Shown here piece by piece: positions 9,421-21,271 of a DNA stretch of 64,000 bases (within the stretch, counting starts at the first letter, position 1; each line of letters opens with the position of its first letter). The notes under the pieces were generated by a model that did no database searches, was not told the DNA's origin, and saw nothing but the letters and a program-made list of their open reading frames with translations. The DNA is from an uncultured Blastocatellia bacterium (lineage in GTDB: Bacteria > Acidobacteriota > Blastocatellia > HR10): NCBI GenBank assembly GCA_937934295.1, contig CALHAI010000006.1, positions 186,001-250,000 of the forward strand, in the 5' to 3' direction. The translations under genes were made by a program, and so were the position numbers.

Positions 9421-9498
9421 CGGGGCGTAGCTCAGCCTGGTGAGAGCGCACGGTTCGGGACCGTGAGGTCGGTGGTTCAAATCCACTCGCCCCGACCA
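9421..9498 (+). tRNA. tRNA-Pro (anticodon CGG), CCA encoded
   Basis: The cloverleaf folds completely: acceptor CGGGGCG/CGCCCCG, D-stem GCTC/GAGC, anticodon stem CACGG/CCGTG around loop TTCGGGA, and T-arm GGTGG-TTCAAAT-CCACT. Discriminator A at 9495 is followed by an encoded CCA (9496-9498). The next gene's start codon is only 7 nt further on, so 3' processing of this tRNA defines the 5' end of the acyP message. Confidence 0.97.
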
Positions 9499-9505
9499 GC
9501 TTCTT

Positions 9506-9781
9506 ATGCGCATCGCGCGCCGCTTTTTGATCAGTGGGATCGTGCAAGGTGTGGGCTATCGGTATTTCGCCCTTCGCGCGGCTGCGCGTCATGGGATCGT
9601 GGGCTATGTGCGCAATTTACATGACGGACGCGTGGAGGTCGTCGCCGAGGGCGAGCCCGAAGCCGTAGAGGCCTTCAAGCGAGAGCTGCAACGCGGCCCG
9701 GCAGCGGCTCGCGTGACCCATGTCGCCGAAGAGATCTTGGAGCCGACGGGCCGCTACCGCCATTTCGGCGTCGCGTATTGA
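9506..9781 (+). CDS. acyP: Acylphosphatase
   Basis: 91 aa, the standard family length. 'GIVQGVGYRYF' carries the phosphate-binding loop and catalytic Arg, and 'GYVRNLHDGRVEVVAEG' the catalytic Asn; the C-terminal 'GRYRHFGVAY' strand is also present. The enzyme hydrolyses acyl phosphates such as acetyl phosphate and carbamoyl phosphate in the cytosol. No Shine-Dalgarno sequence stands before the ATG: the preceding bases are the tRNA-Pro 3' end plus 7 nt. The N-terminus fits the family, so the start is probably right and translation may be leaderless after tRNA processing. Confidence 0.95.
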   Translation: MRIARRFLISGIVQGVGYRYFALRAAARHGIVGYVRNLHDGRVEVVAEGEPEAVEAFKRELQRGPAAARVTHVAEEILEPTGRYRHFGVAY

Positions 9782-9814
9782 GAGGGCCTCTCCAAGACCA
9801 AAGGAGTGACGTGC

Positions 9815-10336
9815 ATGGAGAGACTCAAACGCCTGATCCGAGAGATCCCGGATTTCCCCCGGCCGGGCATCCTCTTTTACGACATCACGACGCTTTTGAA
9901 AGACCCAGAGGGGTTCCGCACGACAGTGGATCTGCTCTCGGAAGCTTTCGCCAGCGAGCGCGTTGATCGCGTCGTCGGGATCGAGGCGCGCGGCTTCATC
10001 TTCGCCCCGGCCCTCGCCTATAAGCTCGGGGCCGGGTTCATCCCGATGCGTAAATCCAACAAGCTTCCGGCTCCGACCGAGAGCGTGACCTACACGCTCG
10101 AATACGGAACCGACCGCCTGGAGATCCACAAGGATGCCATCGAACCAGGCCATCATGTCCTGATCATTGACGATCTTCTGGCGACGGGAGGGACGGCGAA
10201 AGCCGCGATCGAGTTGGTGGAGAGGCTTGGAGGTCAGGTCGTCGGCGTGGGGTTCGTCATCGAGCTGGAGTTCCTCAAAGGGCGCGAGCGGCTGGCTGGC
10301 TATCGCGTCGTCTCCTTGCTAAAATACCCGTTTTGA
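9815..10336 (+). CDS. apt: Adenine phosphoribosyltransferase
   Basis: 173 aa from the ATG at 9815; AAGGAG at 9801-9806 gives 8-nt spacing, which rules against the in-frame GTG at 9806 overlapping that site. '[15 protein letters not shown]' is the typical start, 'GIEARGFIF' the adenine-binding region, and '[17 protein letters not shown]' the PRPP-binding motif. It makes AMP from adenine and PRPP in purine salvage. It follows acyP by 33 bp and ends 4 bp before tRNA-Arg, so it lies inside a tRNA-bounded transcript. Confidence 0.97.
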   Translation: MERLKRLIREIPDFPRPGILFYDITTLLKDPEGFRTTVDLLSEAFASERVDRVVGIEARGFIFAPALAYKLGAGFIPMRKSNKLPAPTESVTYTLEYGTDRLEIHKDAIEPGHHVLIIDDLLATGGTAKAAIELVERLGGQVVGVGFVIELEFLKGRERLAGYRVVSLLKYPF

Positions 10337-10340
10337 CGGT

Positions 10341-10414
10341 GCTCCCGTAGCTCAGTTGGATAGAGCGAGCGCCTCCTAAGCGCTAGGCCGCAGGTTCGAT
10401 TCCTGCCGGGAGCA
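10341..10414 (+). tRNA. tRNA-Arg (anticodon CCT)
   Basis: Acceptor GCTCCCG/CGGGAGC, D-stem GCTC/GAGC, anticodon stem AGCGC/GCGCT with loop CTCCTAA, T-arm GCAGG-TTCGATT-CCTGC, discriminator A. The following bases are CTT, so CCA is not encoded, unlike the tRNA-Pro upstream. It begins 4 bp after the apt stop codon and ends 2 bp before the end of the convergent glmS gene. Confidence 0.97.
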
Positions 10415-10416
10415 CT

Positions 10417-12282
10417 TCATTCGACGGTGACCGATTTGGCCAAGTTCCGCGGTTGATCGACATCGCAACCGCGTCGGACAGCGATCTGATAGGCCAGAAG
10501 CTGTAAGGGCAGAATCGCCAGAAGCGGCGCCAGCCAGCGAGAAGCCGGAGGGATCGTCAACACCTCGGCCCCAGCCTCCTCCCGACATGCCCGAAGGACT
10601 TCCTCGTCCGCCTCGTGAATGAGGGCGAGCACCGGCGCCCCTCGCGCCCGCACCTCCAGCAGATTGGCGAACGTCTTCTCGTAAAGCACTCGTCCCAATT
10701 CTTCTCCTCGATCGTAGGCCGCGAGCACCACAACCGGCACCTGCTCCTCCAGCAACGCGTTCACCCCATGCTTCATCTCTCCGGCTGCACATCCCTCAGC
10801 ATGAATGTAGCTCAACTCCTTCAGCTTCAACGCCCCCTCTAGCGCTATCGGATACAACAACCCTCGCCCCAAATAGAGCGCATTTCTCACCCCAGAGAAG
10901 CATCGGGCCACGGCCTCGATCTCTGCGGTCCGCTCTAACACCCGCTCCATCCGAACCGGAAGCCCACGCATCTCTTCCAGCAAGCGTCGAATCGTCTCCT
11001 CCGAGAGCACACCCCGCCGCCATCCTAGCTTCAACGCCAAAAGCAGCAGCACGGCCAGTTGCGCCGTGAAGGTTTTGGTCGCCGCTACCCCGATCTCTGG
11101 CCCCGCTTGCGTGTAGAGAACGCCATCGGCTTCTTGCGTGATCGTCGAGCCCAAGACGTTTGTCAGGGCCAGGACCCGTATTCCCCGCTGCCGCGCCTCC
11201 CGCACGGCCCCCAACGTATCGGCCGTCTCTCCCGACTGCGTGATGGCCAAAAGAAGCGTTCGTTCTCTCAAGACCGGACGCCGATACCGAAACTCGCTGG
11301 CCAGCTCCACCTCCACCCGAATCCGCGCCACTTCTTCGAGCAAGTATTTCCCAAACAGCCCGGCATGAAAGCTCGTGCCGCAGGCGACGATGATGATCTC
11401 GTCCACCTGCTCGAACGCCTCTTCGCTCACTCCCGTAAAGGTGATTTCTCCGACAGCCGGATCCATATATGCGTTCACCGTCTCCCGCACCGCGCGCGGC
11501 TGTTCGTGAATCTCCTTGAGCATGAAATGGCGATAGCCACCTCGCTCGATCAGGATCGGATCCCATAGAATCGGCTGTGCCCGCAACGGGCGCTCCCGCC
11601 CCATGCTGTCCAGCACCCGCACCGTTTGCGGCGTCAGAAGCGCCAGCTCCCCATCCTCCAACACATGTATTCGCCGCGTGAAGGGCAGAAGGGCCGGAAT
11701 GTCTGAAGCGACCCAGTACTCCCCCTCCCCTAAGCCCACGACAAGCGGTGCTCCCCGCCGTAAGGCCACAATCGCTCCCGGCTCCTTGGTCGAAAGCAGC
11801 GCCATGGCGAAAAGCCCTTGAAGCTGCTTGGCCGCCCGATGCGCGGCCTCAAGAAGCGGAACCTCCCGAAGCTGCTCCTCGACCAGATGAACGATGACCT
11901 CCGTGTCCGTCTCCGAGGCGAAATGATGGCCCCGCCCTTCCAACTCTCGTCGCAGGGGGAGATAGTTCTCGATGATGCCGTTGTGCACTACGGCCACCTG
12001 GCCCGTGCAATCCCGATGGGGATGGGCATTCTCCTCATTCGGCCGCCCGTGTGTCGCCCAACGCGTATGTCCGATCCCACAAGTCCCTCTCACCAGGCGG
12101 CCGCGTAACGCTTCCTCCAACCGGTCCACCTTCCCCCGGACTCGATAAAGCTCAAGCTGCCCATCGGCATCGGCCACGGCCACTCCTGCCGAATCGTATC
12201 CCCGATACTCCAACCGCTTCAGCCCTTCCAGCAGAAGGGCCACGGCCGGGCGCGTTCCGGTGTAGCCGATGATCCCACACAT
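10417..12282 (-). CDS. glmS: Glutamine-fructose-6-phosphate aminotransferase (isomerizing)
   Basis: 621 aa from the ATG at 12282, chosen because it places the glutaminase nucleophile at Cys2 ('MCGIIGYTG'). The N-terminal Ntn-hydrolase domain shows 'HTRWATHGRPNEENAHPH' and 'VVHNGIIENY'. Two SIS isomerase domains follow, with 'ACGTSFHAGLFGKYLLE' and 'LGRGLLYPIALEGALKLKELSYIHAEG', and the canonical C-terminus 'DVDQPRNLAKSVTVE'. It makes glucosamine-6-phosphate for peptidoglycan, lipid A and other amino sugars, and sits beside the large polysaccharide locus. Its own promoter and a leader ORF lie upstream. Confidence 0.98.
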   Translation of the reverse strand: MCGIIGYTGTRPAVALLLEGLKRLEYRGYDSAGVAVADADGQLELYRVRGKVDRLEEALRGRLVRGTCGIGHTRWATHGRPNEENAHPHRDCTGQVAVVHNGIIENYLPLRRELEGRGHHFASETDTEVIVHLVEEQLREVPLLEAAHRAAKQLQGLFAMALLSTKEPGAIVALRRGAPLVVGLGEGEYWVASDIPALLPFTRRIHVLEDGELALLTPQTVRVLDSMGRERPLRAQPILWDPILIERGGYRHFMLKEIHEQPRAVRETVNAYMDPAVGEITFTGVSEEAFEQVDEIIIVACGTSFHAGLFGKYLLEEVARIRVEVELASEFRYRRPVLRERTLLLAITQSGETADTLGAVREARQRGIRVLALTNVLGSTITQEADGVLYTQAGPEIGVAATKTFTAQLAVLLLLALKLGWRRGVLSEETIRRLLEEMRGLPVRMERVLERTAEIEAVARCFSGVRNALYLGRGLLYPIALEGALKLKELSYIHAEGCAAGEMKHGVNALLEEQVPVVVLAAYDRGEELGRVLYEKTFANLLEVRARGAPVLALIHEADEEVLRACREEAGAEVLTIPPASRWLAPLLAILPLQLLAYQIAVRRGCDVDQPRNLAKSVTVE

Positions 12283-12311
12283 CGCTCTGCTCTCATCAGC
12301 GGACCATATCG

Positions 12312-12325
12312 CCGCCAAAAGGCGG
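12312..12325 (-). other. Short hairpin between leader ORF and glmS
   Basis: A 5-bp CCGCC/GGCGG stem around a TTTT loop (as read on the minus strand) lies between the stop codon of the 54-codon leader ORF (12332) and the glmS start (12282). No T-run follows, so it is not an intrinsic terminator by itself. It could modulate reinitiation. Confidence 0.3.
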
Positions 12326-12331
12326 ATCGTT

Positions 12332-12496
12332 CTAGGACCTCCTGGAGAGCAATCGCCCATCCCGGAAAGGCCTGTGGGGATACTCGCCGGCCTCATCCCC
12401 CCTGCCGCTCAGCACTTCTCGTTCGCCAGTGACCGGCTTCTCCAACATCACCTGCAGAGTCATCCGAATGTAGCCCGACAGCCTCCCCCACACCAT
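12332..12496 (-). CDS. 54-codon leader ORF upstream of glmS
   Basis: The ORF starts with ATG seven bases after a full AAGGAGG and ends in TAG 49 bp before glmS. It lies about 24 nt downstream of the predicted transcription start. The predicted peptide (MVWGRLSGYIRMTLQVM...) is basic, has no recognised domain and ends 'RDGRLLSRRS'. The ribosome site is better than that of glmS itself. Either it is a short gene or a translated leader whose reading influences glmS expression. The amino acid content gives no clear regulatory codon run. Confidence 0.4.
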   Translation of the reverse strand: MVWGRLSGYIRMTLQVMLEKPVTGEREVLSGRGDEAGEYPHRPFRDGRLLSRRS

Positions 12497-12526
12497 GTCT
12501 GAGCCTCCTTACCCTCCTCGCTCCAG

Positions 12527-12555
12527 ATTATAGGGCACCCAACATTTCTTCCCAA
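12527..12555 (-). promoter_or_regulatory. glmS promoter
   Basis: TTGGGA (12550-12555), 17-bp spacer, perfect TATAAT (12527-12532). Transcription would begin near 12520, giving a leader of about 240 nt to glmS that contains the 54-codon ORF. No glmS ribozyme core is recognised in that leader. Confidence 0.65.
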
Positions 12556-12596
12556 ACGTCCTCAAGGAATGGACCGATATGCCAGACACCTCAGTT

Positions 12597-12617
12597 CCCC
12601 ATGGAGAGGACATGGGG
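12597..12617 (-). terminator. Hairpin after the last polysaccharide gene
   Basis: CCCCATG and CATGGGG form a perfect 7-bp stem with a 7-nt loop, 60 nt past the stop codon of the last gene of the polysaccharide locus and upstream of the glmS promoter. It lacks a T-tract, so it may be a Rho-assisted end or a simple barrier between the two units. Confidence 0.4.
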
Positions 12618-12676
12618 CCCTCTGCATGAAGGCTTCAGGCCAGACCGCTTTCAGACGCTCACGGGAGACACCGCGG

Positions 12677-13663
12677 CTATAGAGCCAAGCTCCGATCCAC
12701 CTCGAACCGGCGATGGTGCAGAAGAACTCGCCACAGAATCTCCTCCAATCGAGTCGTTGGCCGATATCCGATCAGTGTCCGAATCTTCGTCAGATCGGGC
12801 ACGCGCCGTCGCATATCCTCAAAGCCATCGCCGTAGGCGCGGTCATAAGGGATGAAGACGATGGGGGAAGCGCTCCCGCTCAGAGCCTTCACCTGATAGG
12901 CTACATCCGCGATTCGCACCTCCTCGTCGCTGCCGACATTGAAGATTTGACCCACAGCGCCCGGATGTTCGGCCAAGGCCATGAGCGCCCTCACCGTATC
13001 CCCCACCCAGCAAAAGCTCCGCGTCTGCTGTCCATCCCCATACACGGTGATCGGCTCTCCTCGCAGGGCCTGTCGGACGAACGTCGGAATGACCATCCCA
13101 TAGCGATCCGTCTGCCTCGGTCCGACGGTGTTGAACAAGCGCGCGATCACGACCGGCACCCCATATTCCCGCCAATACGCCAAGGCGAGAAATTCCCCCA
13201 GAGCTTTCGAGCATGCATATCCCCACCGGGAGCGCCAGGGCGCCCCCAAGACCAAATCATCATCTTCCCGAAAGGGTACCCGCGAGGTCTTACCGTACAC
13301 TTCGCTCGTCGAGGTGAAGATCACCTTTTTCCTTTTCGGCGCGGCCAACTCCAAGACGATCTCCAGCGTGCGCACATTCGTCTCGATCGCTCGAGCGGGA
13401 TCCTCGACGACCAGCCTCACCCCCACCACCGCTGCCAGATGGAAGACGACATCTGCCCAATTCACCAACTCCGCCATGAGATGACGGTTCAAGACCGTGT
13501 CGATGACGCATCGGAACCGGACCTCCGACCTCAATGGCTCGATGTTCTCGAGACTCCCGGTCGAGAGATCGTCCACGACGGTCACTGCATGGCCTGCGCG
13601 CAGAAGCTCCTCAGCCAGATGAGAGCCAATGAATCCCGCTCCTCCTGTGATCAAGCACCGCAT
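12677..13663 (-). CDS. NAD-dependent sugar-nucleotide epimerase/decarboxylase
   Basis: 328 aa from ATG 13663 (a GTG two codons earlier, nearer to AGGAGG, is possible). An extended short-chain dehydrogenase: 'ITGGAGFIGSHL' binds NAD, 'HLAAVVGV' follows, 'TSTSEVYGK' and 'YACSKALGE' supply the Ser/Thr-Glu and Tyr-x3-Lys active site, and 'ARLFNTVGPRQ' and 'GDGQQTRSFCWVGDTV' are typical of the UDP-glucuronate decarboxylase and dTDP-glucose dehydratase branch. The TSE plus YxxxK set favours a UDP-glucuronate decarboxylase (UDP-xylose) type, but substrate is inferred. Last gene of the polysaccharide locus. Confidence 0.85.
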   Translation of the reverse strand: MRCLITGGAGFIGSHLAEELLRAGHAVTVVDDLSTGSLENIEPLRSEVRFRCVIDTVLNRHLMAELVNWADVVFHLAAVVGVRLVVEDPARAIETNVRTLEIVLELAAPKRKKVIFTSTSEVYGKTSRVPFREDDDLVLGAPWRSRWGYACSKALGEFLALAYWREYGVPVVIARLFNTVGPRQTDRYGMVIPTFVRQALRGEPITVYGDGQQTRSFCWVGDTVRALMALAEHPGAVGQIFNVGSDEEVRIADVAYQVKALSGSASPIVFIPYDRAYGDGFEDMRRRVPDLTKIRTLIGYRPTTRLEEILWRVLLHHRRFEVDRSLAL

Positions 13664-13797
13664 ATCCACGCTTCCTCCTGAGTGAAGGATAGTACGCCTT
13701 GGGGCATCAGCACCATGGGCTGTGTTTTCCTCACCCTCGAGATCGCATCCCTTCGGGGGAGAACCGAAGTGCCCATCCCCCGCCTTCCGCCCACCGC

Positions 13798-14949
13798 TCA
13801 ACAGTGCCGACTATAGCGAGCATCGGCCCGCACGCGCTCGAAGACCGCTTCCAGCCTCCTTCGGACTCTCGCCGGATCGTGGACGGTGAGATACCGGCGT
13901 CGCGCATTCTCCTGAAATCGCCGGAGCACATCGAGATTGGCGATCACGGTCTCGAGCCGTTCGATCAACCCGCGGACATCTCCAGGTGCGACGAGGAACC
14001 CGACTTCGGCATTGGGAAAAAGTTCCGGCAGCGGATCAAAGTTCGAGATGACGATGGCACACCGATGAGCCATCGCTTCGACGGCCGCAACGGCATATGT
14101 ATCCGCATATGTGGGCGATACGAAAAGATCAGCTTCCCGCATCAACTCGAGGACCCGTTTGTGGGGGAGCGGAGGGTGAACCCGAAGTCCCCACGCACCC
14201 GATAGTTCGCTTATCTCCCACACTCGCTCCCGCAGCTCCCCGTCGCCGAGGCGCACCACAATATCGAGTTGAAGGCGAGCGTGCCTTCGCCTCAACCATT
14301 CGTAGGCGTCCAGCAGCTCCGGCAATCCCTTCAGGACCGGATCGAGGCCGACGAAAAGCAGACGGATAATCCCATCGCGTTGTGAAGGCTTCATCTCCGG
14401 AATATCAGGAGGGACGAGGACCGGAGCGGGAACGACGTGCGTCTTCGCTTCCAGTTCAGGACACCATCGAAGGAGGTGGCGCGCTCCGGACTCCGTCGCG
14501 ATCAGCAAGGCCTGCGCCTGAGGACCGAGAACGCGATAGAGAAAGATGACGTCCTCGAGCGACCATTGCCCGCAGCGCTCATAGTACATCGCCGGAGAGA
14601 TCCCCTGCGAACTCCAGATCAGCGGGATGCGCGGACGCGGGAAGGGAAAGCAAATGTGCGAGAGCAGGAGATCAGCTGCGCTCGCCGCGCGATGCGGGAA
14701 ATAGAGAAGCCGCGCGGCCACCAAGAGGGCACGCCGAACGCCCGTCGGTTCCCATGCGCGCGCGAGCTTCTCGCACGCTTTTCTCAGGAAGGCCTGCGTC
14801 CGCCGCCTCCATGTGGAGGGGAGCGTTTGGAAGGAGAGACGTTCATCGCCCAGGTGCATCCAGTTTCGATAGAACATGATGTCACCGCCACGCCCCTGCA
14901 GCTCTTCGAGCGTCGCATTCAGGAGGATGCGCAACGAACCCCCTCCCAC
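13798..14949 (-). CDS. Family 4 glycosyltransferase
   Basis: 383 aa from the GTG at 14949, which sits 7 nt after AAGGAGG. The C-terminal GT-B half is clear: 'LLFVGLDPVLKGLPELLDAYEWL', 'HPPLPHKRVLELMREADLFVSPTYADTYAVAAVEAMAHRCAIVIS' with the EX7E-type acidic pair, then 'GFLVAPGDVRGLIERL'. The N-terminal acceptor half is divergent, beginning 'RILLNATLEE', and 'SSQGISP' may be the start of its loop. It transfers a sugar from a nucleotide donor to the growing lipid-linked repeat at the cytoplasmic face. Which sugar is unknown. It starts 34 bp after the preceding GT4. Confidence 0.85.
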   Translation of the reverse strand: MGGGSLRILLNATLEELQGRGGDIMFYRNWMHLGDERLSFQTLPSTWRRRTQAFLRKACEKLARAWEPTGVRRALLVAARLLYFPHRAASAADLLLSHICFPFPRPRIPLIWSSQGISPAMYYERCGQWSLEDVIFLYRVLGPQAQALLIATESGARHLLRWCPELEAKTHVVPAPVLVPPDIPEMKPSQRDGIIRLLFVGLDPVLKGLPELLDAYEWLRRRHARLQLDIVVRLGDGELRERVWEISELSGAWGLRVHPPLPHKRVLELMREADLFVSPTYADTYAVAAVEAMAHRCAIVISNFDPLPELFPNAEVGFLVAPGDVRGLIERLETVIANLDVLRRFQENARRRYLTVHDPARVRRRLEAVFERVRADARYSRHC

Positions 14950-14983
14950 CTGCAGTCCTCCTTACGCCCGTGGTGAGAGGCGT

Positions 14984-18887
<3,904 letters not shown>

Positions 18888-18909
<22 letters not shown>

Positions 18910-20111
18910 CGCAAGTCCTCCGTCTCCCCAATCGCCTCCGGCCTCCTCGGTGTCCGATGGGCGATCTCGACATAGAGGCGCTCCAGCTGATCGATCGGCT
19001 CGCCCCACGAAAGCTCTCCGCGCAACTGGAGCGCTTGCTTGGCGAATCGTCGGCGCAGCGCGTCGTCCTGCAACAGGCGCCGCAAAGCATCCTTCAACGC
19101 TTCCTTCTCCGGCTCGATCACGAATCCGGCCCGTCCCTCGACCAGGGGCGCCACACCACACCGATTCGTCACGATGACGGGCGTTCCACAGGCGAGCGCC
19201 TCGGCGACGGCGTTGCCGAAATTCTCGTGCATCGAAGGGAGGACGAACACATCGGCATCCACGAGCGCGCTCACGCGTTGGCGACCGTATAGCGGATCGA
19301 GGACGCAAACGGAATCTTCAAGCCCCATCCGAGCGATCGCGTGCTCGATCGCTCGGCGCGTCCCATCTCCATCGTCCGGCCCGATGATCAAGAGCCGGGT
19401 GTTCGGCAACCGCATCTCGCCAAAGGCCTCGATCAAAAGGGGGATGTTCTTCTTCACAGCGAGCCGCCCGAGATAAAGGATCACGCGCTCGTCATCTCCG
19501 ATCCCCCCCCGCGCGCGAAACGTCCCGCGCGACGGCAGCGGATCGAATTCCGAGAGATCGAGTCCATTCCGGCGCACGACGATCTTCTCCCCAGGGATGC
19601 CCCAGGCGATGGCCTCTTCGGCTTCTTGCCCTGAGGTCACGATCACACGCGCGGCATGCGCGAAGAGGGCGCGTCCGAAGAGCCGATCATACGCCCGCTT
19701 CTTCCAAAGACTTCGACCAATGGGGAGAAGCATTCCCATCGGCTCGACGATGTACGGGAGACCGCACCGCCGAGCCGCCCAACACACGAGGGTCGAGAGG
19801 AAATCCCGAACGCCGTAAACGTGAATGAGATCGAATCGCTCCAACTCACCCAGGTATCGAAAGACATCCGGTTGCACGCCATCCCACCGGTATCGCAGGA
19901 CCGTGTGGAAGTACACGACACGAATCCCCTCCTCCTCGACCACGAGCGTGCGATCTGACAACCGGCGCGCGGCATCCAGCAGATTCGAGGTATAAACGGT
20001 CACCTCATGTCCCCGGCGCACCAGCTCACGCGCGATGTGTGAGACGGTCTGGCTCATGCCGCCGCCGGCCAGAGCCGGTGGGAAACACCGCGTGAGTTTC
20101 AAAATTCGCAT
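18888..20111 (-). CDS. Family 4 glycosyltransferase
   Basis: 407 aa from ATG 20111. N-terminus 'ILKLTRCFPPALAGGGMSQTV' and 'HEVTVYTSN' are typical GT4 acceptor-domain sequences; 'FDLIHVYGVRDF' follows. The donor half has 'VVVRRNGLDLSEFDPL', 'VILYLGRLAVKKNIPLLIEAFGEM', 'VFVLPSMHENFGNAVAEALACGTPVIVTNRCGVAPLVE' (E-x7-E) and 'GFVIEPEKEALKDAL'. It likely adds one residue of the repeat unit. It overlaps both neighbours (13 nt upstream, 22 nt downstream), which indicates strict co-translation. Confidence 0.9.
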
Positions 20112-21262
20112 CGTCGGTGTGCGAGCGAGTGCTCGCCGGACATTTTGGAACACCTCCGCTCCGGAGCAAGAAACCCGAGCTCGCCTAAAATCGTTGCGAG
20201 GTTCTGCCGAAATCGTTCGGGCGCGAACTCGCGCCAAGCGCGCTCGCGCGCCTGCGCGCCGAGCCGCCGGCGTCGCGCATCGTCCTGGAAGAGCTCCAGA
20301 GCCGCGCGCGCGACCTCTTCGGGATCGGAGGGATTGACGAGCAGGCCGGTCACACCATCGAGGACAGCCTCAGCGCTCCCCCCCTCGCGACCGGCGATTG
20401 CAGGCTTGCCGAAAGCGGCGGCTTCGAGATAGACGATCCCAAAGCCTTCGCCCTCGCACGGATCCACGAGCCGCACCCGACTCGGCATCACGAACAGATC
20501 ACAACTGCGATAGTAGGCGGGGAGCCAGGCGTCGTCCACATCTCCGGCGAAATGCACGGCCGTATCCAGCCGCAACTCGCGCGCCAACTGCTCCAATCGC
20601 GGGCGATCGTCCCCATCGCCGACGATCACGTAGACGACCTCCGGCAAGACGCGTCGAAGGTGCGCGAGTGCACGAATCACGATGTCGTAGCCTTTATAGC
20701 CTCCCGCCCGCGTCAGGCGACCGACCGTGAGCAACACGCGTTTGCCGCGGAGCCCATGACGCTCGATCACGCGCTCCGGGGGAATGGACGAGTGCCAAAG
20801 CCTCAGATCGAGCGCGGGCGGAAGGAGCCGAACCTTCTCCACGCCCACGCGGTGCCGGCTGATGAGCCGATCAGCAGTGAACCGGCTGACGCTGAGAATC
20901 GCCTCTGCTTCGCGAAGCGCATAGGCGGGCGCCCGACCCCACACCTCATCCCCATGCGCGAGGACGAGATACGGAACGCCGAAAGCCGCTTTCATCACGG
21001 CGGCGACGCGCGCAATCCCCACATGTGTGCACAGGATCGCCGTAGGTCGAAACCGCCACCTGTCCAGGAGCACGGAGAGGGCGAACGCTCCTTTCTCCCC
21101 CACATCGGGTGGAGACGCGCCCTTCCAGAGAAAGCGCACGCGCACCGCCTCGGGCCCGAGCAACTCGCGGAGACTCTCCAGGAGAAGATGGGTGTACCGC
21201 TGAATCCCCCCGCGCGCGTGCGCATCTGTGGCGAGCACGAGGATGCGGGGCGTGGTCCTCAT
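20099..21262 (-). CDS. Family 4 glycosyltransferase
   Basis: 387 aa. 'ILVLATDAHARGGIQRYTHLLL' is a strong GT4 start with the glycine loop; 'HVGIARVAAVMKA', 'LAHGDEVW' and 'ILSVSRFTADRL' follow. The donor-binding half shows 'VLLTVGRLTRAGGYKGYDIVIRAL', 'VIVGDGDDRPRLEQLA', 'DLFVMPSRVRLVDPCEGEGFGIVYLEAAAFGKPAIAGREGGSAEAV' and 'GLLVNPSDPEEVARA', close to the PimB/mannosyl-transferase branch. A mannose or related hexose donor is plausible. It begins 9 bp after the polymerase gene. Confidence 0.9.
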   Translation of the reverse strand: MRTTPRILVLATDAHARGGIQRYTHLLLESLRELLGPEAVRVRFLWKGASPPDVGEKGAFALSVLLDRWRFRPTAILCTHVGIARVAAVMKAAFGVPYLVLAHGDEVWGRAPAYALREAEAILSVSRFTADRLISRHRVGVEKVRLLPPALDLRLWHSSIPPERVIERHGLRGKRVLLTVGRLTRAGGYKGYDIVIRALAHLRRVLPEVVYVIVGDGDDRPRLEQLARELRLDTAVHFAGDVDDAWLPAYYRSCDLFVMPSRVRLVDPCEGEGFGIVYLEAAAFGKPAIAGREGGSAEAVLDGVTGLLVNPSDPEEVARAALELFQDDARRRRLGAQARERAWREFAPERFRQNLATILGELGFLAPERRCSKMSGEHSLAHRRCEF

Positions 21263-21271
21263 CGTTCGCTC

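Noticed and set aside
9316-9513. 65-codon minus-strand ORF overlapping tRNA-Pro
   Set aside because: Its 'DLNHRPHGPEPCALTRLSYAP' sequence is the well-known false translation of an antisense tRNA.
10376-10792. 138-codon minus-strand ORF over tRNA-Arg and the glmS end
   Set aside because: It ends in 'SRQESNLRPSA', another antisense-tRNA artefact, and the rest is a shadow of glmS.
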